NCBI GenBank assembly: GCA_048268845.1
Contig: JBLWUQ010000001.1
Span: 383,784 to 447,783, forward strand
Length of the DNA stretch: 64,000 nt
Source: Muriiphilus sp048268845
GTDB taxonomy: Bacteria > Pseudomonadota > Alphaproteobacteria > Rhodobacterales > Rhodobacteraceae
Direction: 5' to 3'
Position numbers and translations under genes: made by a program. The notes below the pieces were generated by a model. The model was not told the origin of the DNA, searched no databases, and saw only the letters and a list, made by a program, of their open reading frames with translations. This document shows positions 61,409-64,000 of the stretch, piece after piece. Position 1 is the first letter of the stretch, and the number at the start of each line of letters is the position of its first letter.

Positions 61409-62308
61409 ATGGGCTTCAAGACCAAACTGACCTGGGCCGACGTGACGCCCGAGACCGAGTATCTCAACCGTCGTCAGATCATGGCGGGGGCTGCCGGGCT
61501 GGCGCTTGGCTCGATCGCCGGGCCGGCGTTTGCGGCGCCCAAGCTTGGTGAGCCGAACACCTTCGAGGAAATCACGACCTACAACAACTATTATGAGTTC
61601 GGCACCGACAAGAGCGACCCTGCCCGCAACGCAGGCCGGCTCACGACCGATCCGTGGTCGGTAGAGATTGACGGGCTGGTCGAGCGGCCCGGCAGCTACG
61701 ATCTGGCGGACGTGCTCAAGGGCATGGATATCGAGGAGCGCATCTACCGGCTGCGCTGTGTCGAGGCATGGTCGATGGTGGTGCCGTGGAACGGGTTTGA
61801 GCTGCGCGCGCTTCTGGACAAGGTCGGCGTGCAGCCTTCGGCCAAGTATGTCGCCTTCGAGACGGTCGCCCGGCGCGAGGAGATGCCCGGCCTATATTCG
61901 CCGGTGCTCGACTGGCCCTATGTCGAGGGGCTGCGGCTCGATGAGGCGATGCACCCCCTGACGCTGATCGCGACCGGGCTATACGGCAAGACCCTGCCCA
62001 ACCAGAACGGCGCGCCGCTCAGGCTGGTGGTGCCGTGGAAGTATGGCTTCAAGTCGATCAAGTCGATCGTGCGCATCACGCTGACCGACAAGGAGCCGCC
62101 GACAAGCTGGAACAAGGCCAACGCGCGTGAATACGGGTTCTATTCCAACGTGAACCCCGAAGTGGACCACCCGCGCTGGAGCCAGGCGAGCGAACGGGTG
62201 ATCGGCGGCGGGCTGTTTTCGGCGAAACAGCCGACCGAGATGTTCAACGGCTATGGCGATGAGGTGGCCGGGTTGTATGCCGGCATGGACCTCAAGACAT
62301 TCTACTGA
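61409..62308 (+). CDS. msrP: protein-methionine-sulfoxide reductase, catalytic subunit
   Basis: 299 residues. Twin-arginine signal (NRRQIMAGAAGLALGSIAGP, then AFA) for export of the folded molybdenum enzyme. The molybdopterin ligand Cys is in YRLRCVEAWSMVVPW. It repairs oxidised methionines of periplasmic proteins with electrons from MsrQ. ATG 61409 follows AGGAAAG; msrQ starts on its last base. Confidence 0.95.
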   Translation: MGFKTKLTWADVTPETEYLNRRQIMAGAAGLALGSIAGPAFAAPKLGEPNTFEEITTYNNYYEFGTDKSDPARNAGRLTTDPWSVEIDGLVERPGSYDLADVLKGMDIEERIYRLRCVEAWSMVVPWNGFELRALLDKVGVQPSAKYVAFETVARREEMPGLYSPVLDWPYVEGLRLDEAMHPLTLIATGLYGKTLPNQNGAPLRLVVPWKYGFKSIKSIVRITLTDKEPPTSWNKANAREYGFYSNVNPEVDHPRWSQASERVIGGGLFSAKQPTEMFNGYGDEVAGLYAGMDLKTFY

Positions 62309-62934
62309 TGACCCTCGCCCAGACCATCAACGGGGCGTTGCGCAAACTTCCGGTCTGGCCGATCTATGTGGCCGGGGCGCTGCCGCCGGTCTGGTATTTC
62401 TACCTCGGCCTTACCGGCGGGCTGGGTGTCGAGCCGATCAAGGAGTTCGAGCACCGCCTCGGCATCCTAGGTCTGCAAATGCTGATCGCGGTGCTGGCGG
62501 TGACGCCCCTGCGCAACCTGACCAATATCTCGCTGATCCGGTTTCGCCGCGCGATGGGGTTGCTGACCTTCTACTATATAGCGGCGCATCTGGCGGTCTG
62601 GCTGTTTCTCGACGTGCAGATCGCCGCGCAGATCTGGGCAGATATCGTGAAGCGACCATACATCACCATCGGCATGGCGGGATTCGTGCTGATGCTGCCG
62701 CTGGCGATCACTTCGAACAACCTGTCGGTCCGCAAGCTCGGCCCGCGCTGGCGCAAGCTGCACAAGCTGGTCTATCCGGTCGCGCTGCTCGGCGCGGTGC
62801 ATTTCGTGATGCTGCGCAAGGGCTGGCAGGTGGAGCCGCTGCTGTATCTGGCGGGAATCGCCCTGCTGCTGGCGCTGCGGCTGCCGATTCTCCGGCGGAT
62901 CGGTCGGCCGTTGCGTCGAACTCGACATGCGTGA
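62308..62934 (+). CDS. msrQ: protein-methionine-sulfoxide reductase, heme-binding membrane subunit
   Basis: 208 residues, about six membrane helices, ferric-reductase-like fold. LGILGLQMLIAVLAVTPLRN and the heme-ligand helices (YYIAAHLAVWLFLD; LHKLVYPVALLGAVHF) are visible. It passes electrons from quinol or flavin to MsrP. TGATG overlap with msrP gives coupled translation. Confidence 0.94.
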   Translation: MTLAQTINGALRKLPVWPIYVAGALPPVWYFYLGLTGGLGVEPIKEFEHRLGILGLQMLIAVLAVTPLRNLTNISLIRFRRAMGLLTFYYIAAHLAVWLFLDVQIAAQIWADIVKRPYITIGMAGFVLMLPLAITSNNLSVRKLGPRWRKLHKLVYPVALLGAVHFVMLRKGWQVEPLLYLAGIALLLALRLPILRRIGRPLRRTRHA

Positions 62935-62939
62935 CGGCA

Positions 62940-63101
62940 GAATCGCCATCGGATTCGCTGATTCCCCGCGAGTGAATCGCCCCAAGGGAGGGAATCGGTG
63001 GCGGAGCCGGGGCGAGTCGGGGCGGGAATCGCTGGCTGCATCCGGAAAACGGGCGGGATTCCCCGGTATCCGCGCCCGAGCTCGTGGCCGACGGCCGATT
63101 C
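62940..63101. promoter_or_regulatory. cluster of nine GANTC (CcrM-type) sites
   Basis: GANTC starts at 62940, 62952, 62960, 62974, 62992, 63014, 63026, 63057 and 63097. These are nine in 162 bp, where chance gives less than one in DNA of random composition. Several occur as GAATCGC or GATTCCC. CcrM methylates GANTC in alphaproteobacteria and couples transcription to the cell cycle. The cluster lies between msrQ and the rRNA promoters. Confidence 0.6.
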
Positions 63102-63239
63102 CCGTCGATACCCCGTGACCCGGCACGAAGTTTTCTGGCCTTAAACCCATCGCTCTTGAAATTTTCGTAACCCAAACCACTATTTTTGCAGGGAAAAACG
63201 GTAGAAGGCAAAAAAAGGCCGGTTTGTGAAAAAAAGCTC

Positions 63240-63268
63240 TTGCGCCCCACGGCGCCCAGCCTTAGATA
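63240..63268 (+). promoter_or_regulatory. rRNA operon promoter
   Basis: TTGCGC (63240-63245), 17 bp, TAGATA (63263-63268), about 380 bp before 16S. A second possible promoter lies upstream: TTGAAA (63156-63161) with TATTTT (63181-63186) at 19 bp. An AT-rich stretch (63121-63235) may act as an UP-like element. Confidence 0.55.
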
Positions 63269-63408
63269 CCCCTCACCGAAGCGGCGGACACGCAGCAACG
63301 GGGCGCCGGACGGGCCACACGGTCAAGAAGGTGGAAGAATAAAACAGAGGTTGATCGGGCGGGCGGCGCCAAGTAAGAATGGCGCTCCGGTTTGATTTTT
63401 GTCTCTAA

Positions 63409-63422
63409 CGCTCTTTGAAATT
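63409..63422 (+). promoter_or_regulatory. boxA-like antitermination site in the rrn leader
   Basis: CGCTCTTTGAAATT resembles the rrn boxA consensus TGCTCTTTAACAA bound by NusB-S10. It lies about 235 bp before 16S in the leader. The rest of the leader (63423-63646) has no protein gene. Confidence 0.6.
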
Positions 63423-63646
63423 GCTGGTATCTGAAGAGATATGTGGGCGGTTTGGTTCATACGATGGATCAACCTCTACATATCGGCTCACTAGCCTTCG
63501 GGCGATGATGTGAGTGTCAGCTTCACTGTTTGGACGGCTTTTGTTACTTCGGTAACTGAAGCACAACAAACAGAGACTTCCCGGTTCTTAGTCGGGCCGG
63601 GAGATGTGCAGAGGTTCGAACGTCAAGGATATGTCGCAAGACATTT

Positions 63647-64000
<354 letters not shown>

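Noticed and set aside
62940..63101. GANTC cluster as a replication origin
   Set aside because: No DnaA-box series is seen and no origin-linked genes are adjacent; an rrn-linked role is the simpler reading.

Overview
The window looks like a chromosomal segment of a marine Rhodobacterales alphaproteobacterium (Roseobacter/Paracoccaceae group). The support is the high GC content, the partial 16S rRNA at the right edge, and gene sets typical of that order: DUF3035/BamF-like lipoprotein, DUF1674, a Hint_2 protein, the rsmB-heparinase-purH run, and msrP-msrQ. Most of it is ordinary core genome. It is also a draft scaffold, with one 100-N gap at 8915-9014.

Layout. 1-4330: end of a secreted protein, the serine operon serC-serA behind a structured leader, a metallophosphatase and an MliC-like lysozyme inhibitor. 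4491-13338: pnp and rpsO, both on the minus strand and usually neighbours, are separated here by about 6.4 kb of accessory DNA. Next to pnp is a lower-GC island (6962-10373) bounded by an exact 17-bp direct repeat. It holds a tyrosine-integrase tail, three small genes and a pentatricopeptide-like (PPR) repeat gene whose identical 96-bp units run into the gap. Next to rpsO lie a Hint-domain gene, a HlyC-type acyltransferase and DoxX. 13471-31517: DUF5665, an RTX calcium-binding protein, deoA, truB-rbfA, dapB, rsmB, a heparinase-like gene, purH, lspA, a BamF-like lipoprotein, paired M16 proteins, mutL and rmuC.

31580-37557: DUF3775, then a CPBP protease gene bracketed by a 62-bp direct repeat of the DUF3775 3' end, a membrane protein, two saccharopine dehydrogenase-type genes, a histidine phosphatase and a low-GC PLD-like orphan. 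37675-49127: a response regulator and hybrid kinase pair, divergent from a seven-gene branched-chain-type ABC importer operon with an acyl-CoA ligase at each end. The likely logic is uptake of an organic acid followed by CoA activation. 49150-62934: a degenerate caspase-like protein, L36, tRNA-Val, N-formylglutamate amidohydrolase, DinB, SPFH/NfeD, pyrF, clpB behind a sigma-32-type promoter, an EF-hand protein, an FkbM methyltransferase, a glutamate-synthase-like flavoprotein and msrPQ. 62935-64000: a dense cluster of GANTC (CcrM-type) sites, the rrn promoter and leader, and the first part of 16S rRNA.

The strongest candidates for something new are the PPR-like gene in its island (array length unresolved, in-frame TAG just after the array), the CPBP cassette with its 62-bp repeats, the nine GANTC sites in about 160 bp before the rRNA operon, and the Hint/HlyC/RTX neighbourhood. 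Reported start codons are my choices from ribosome-binding sites and family lengths.
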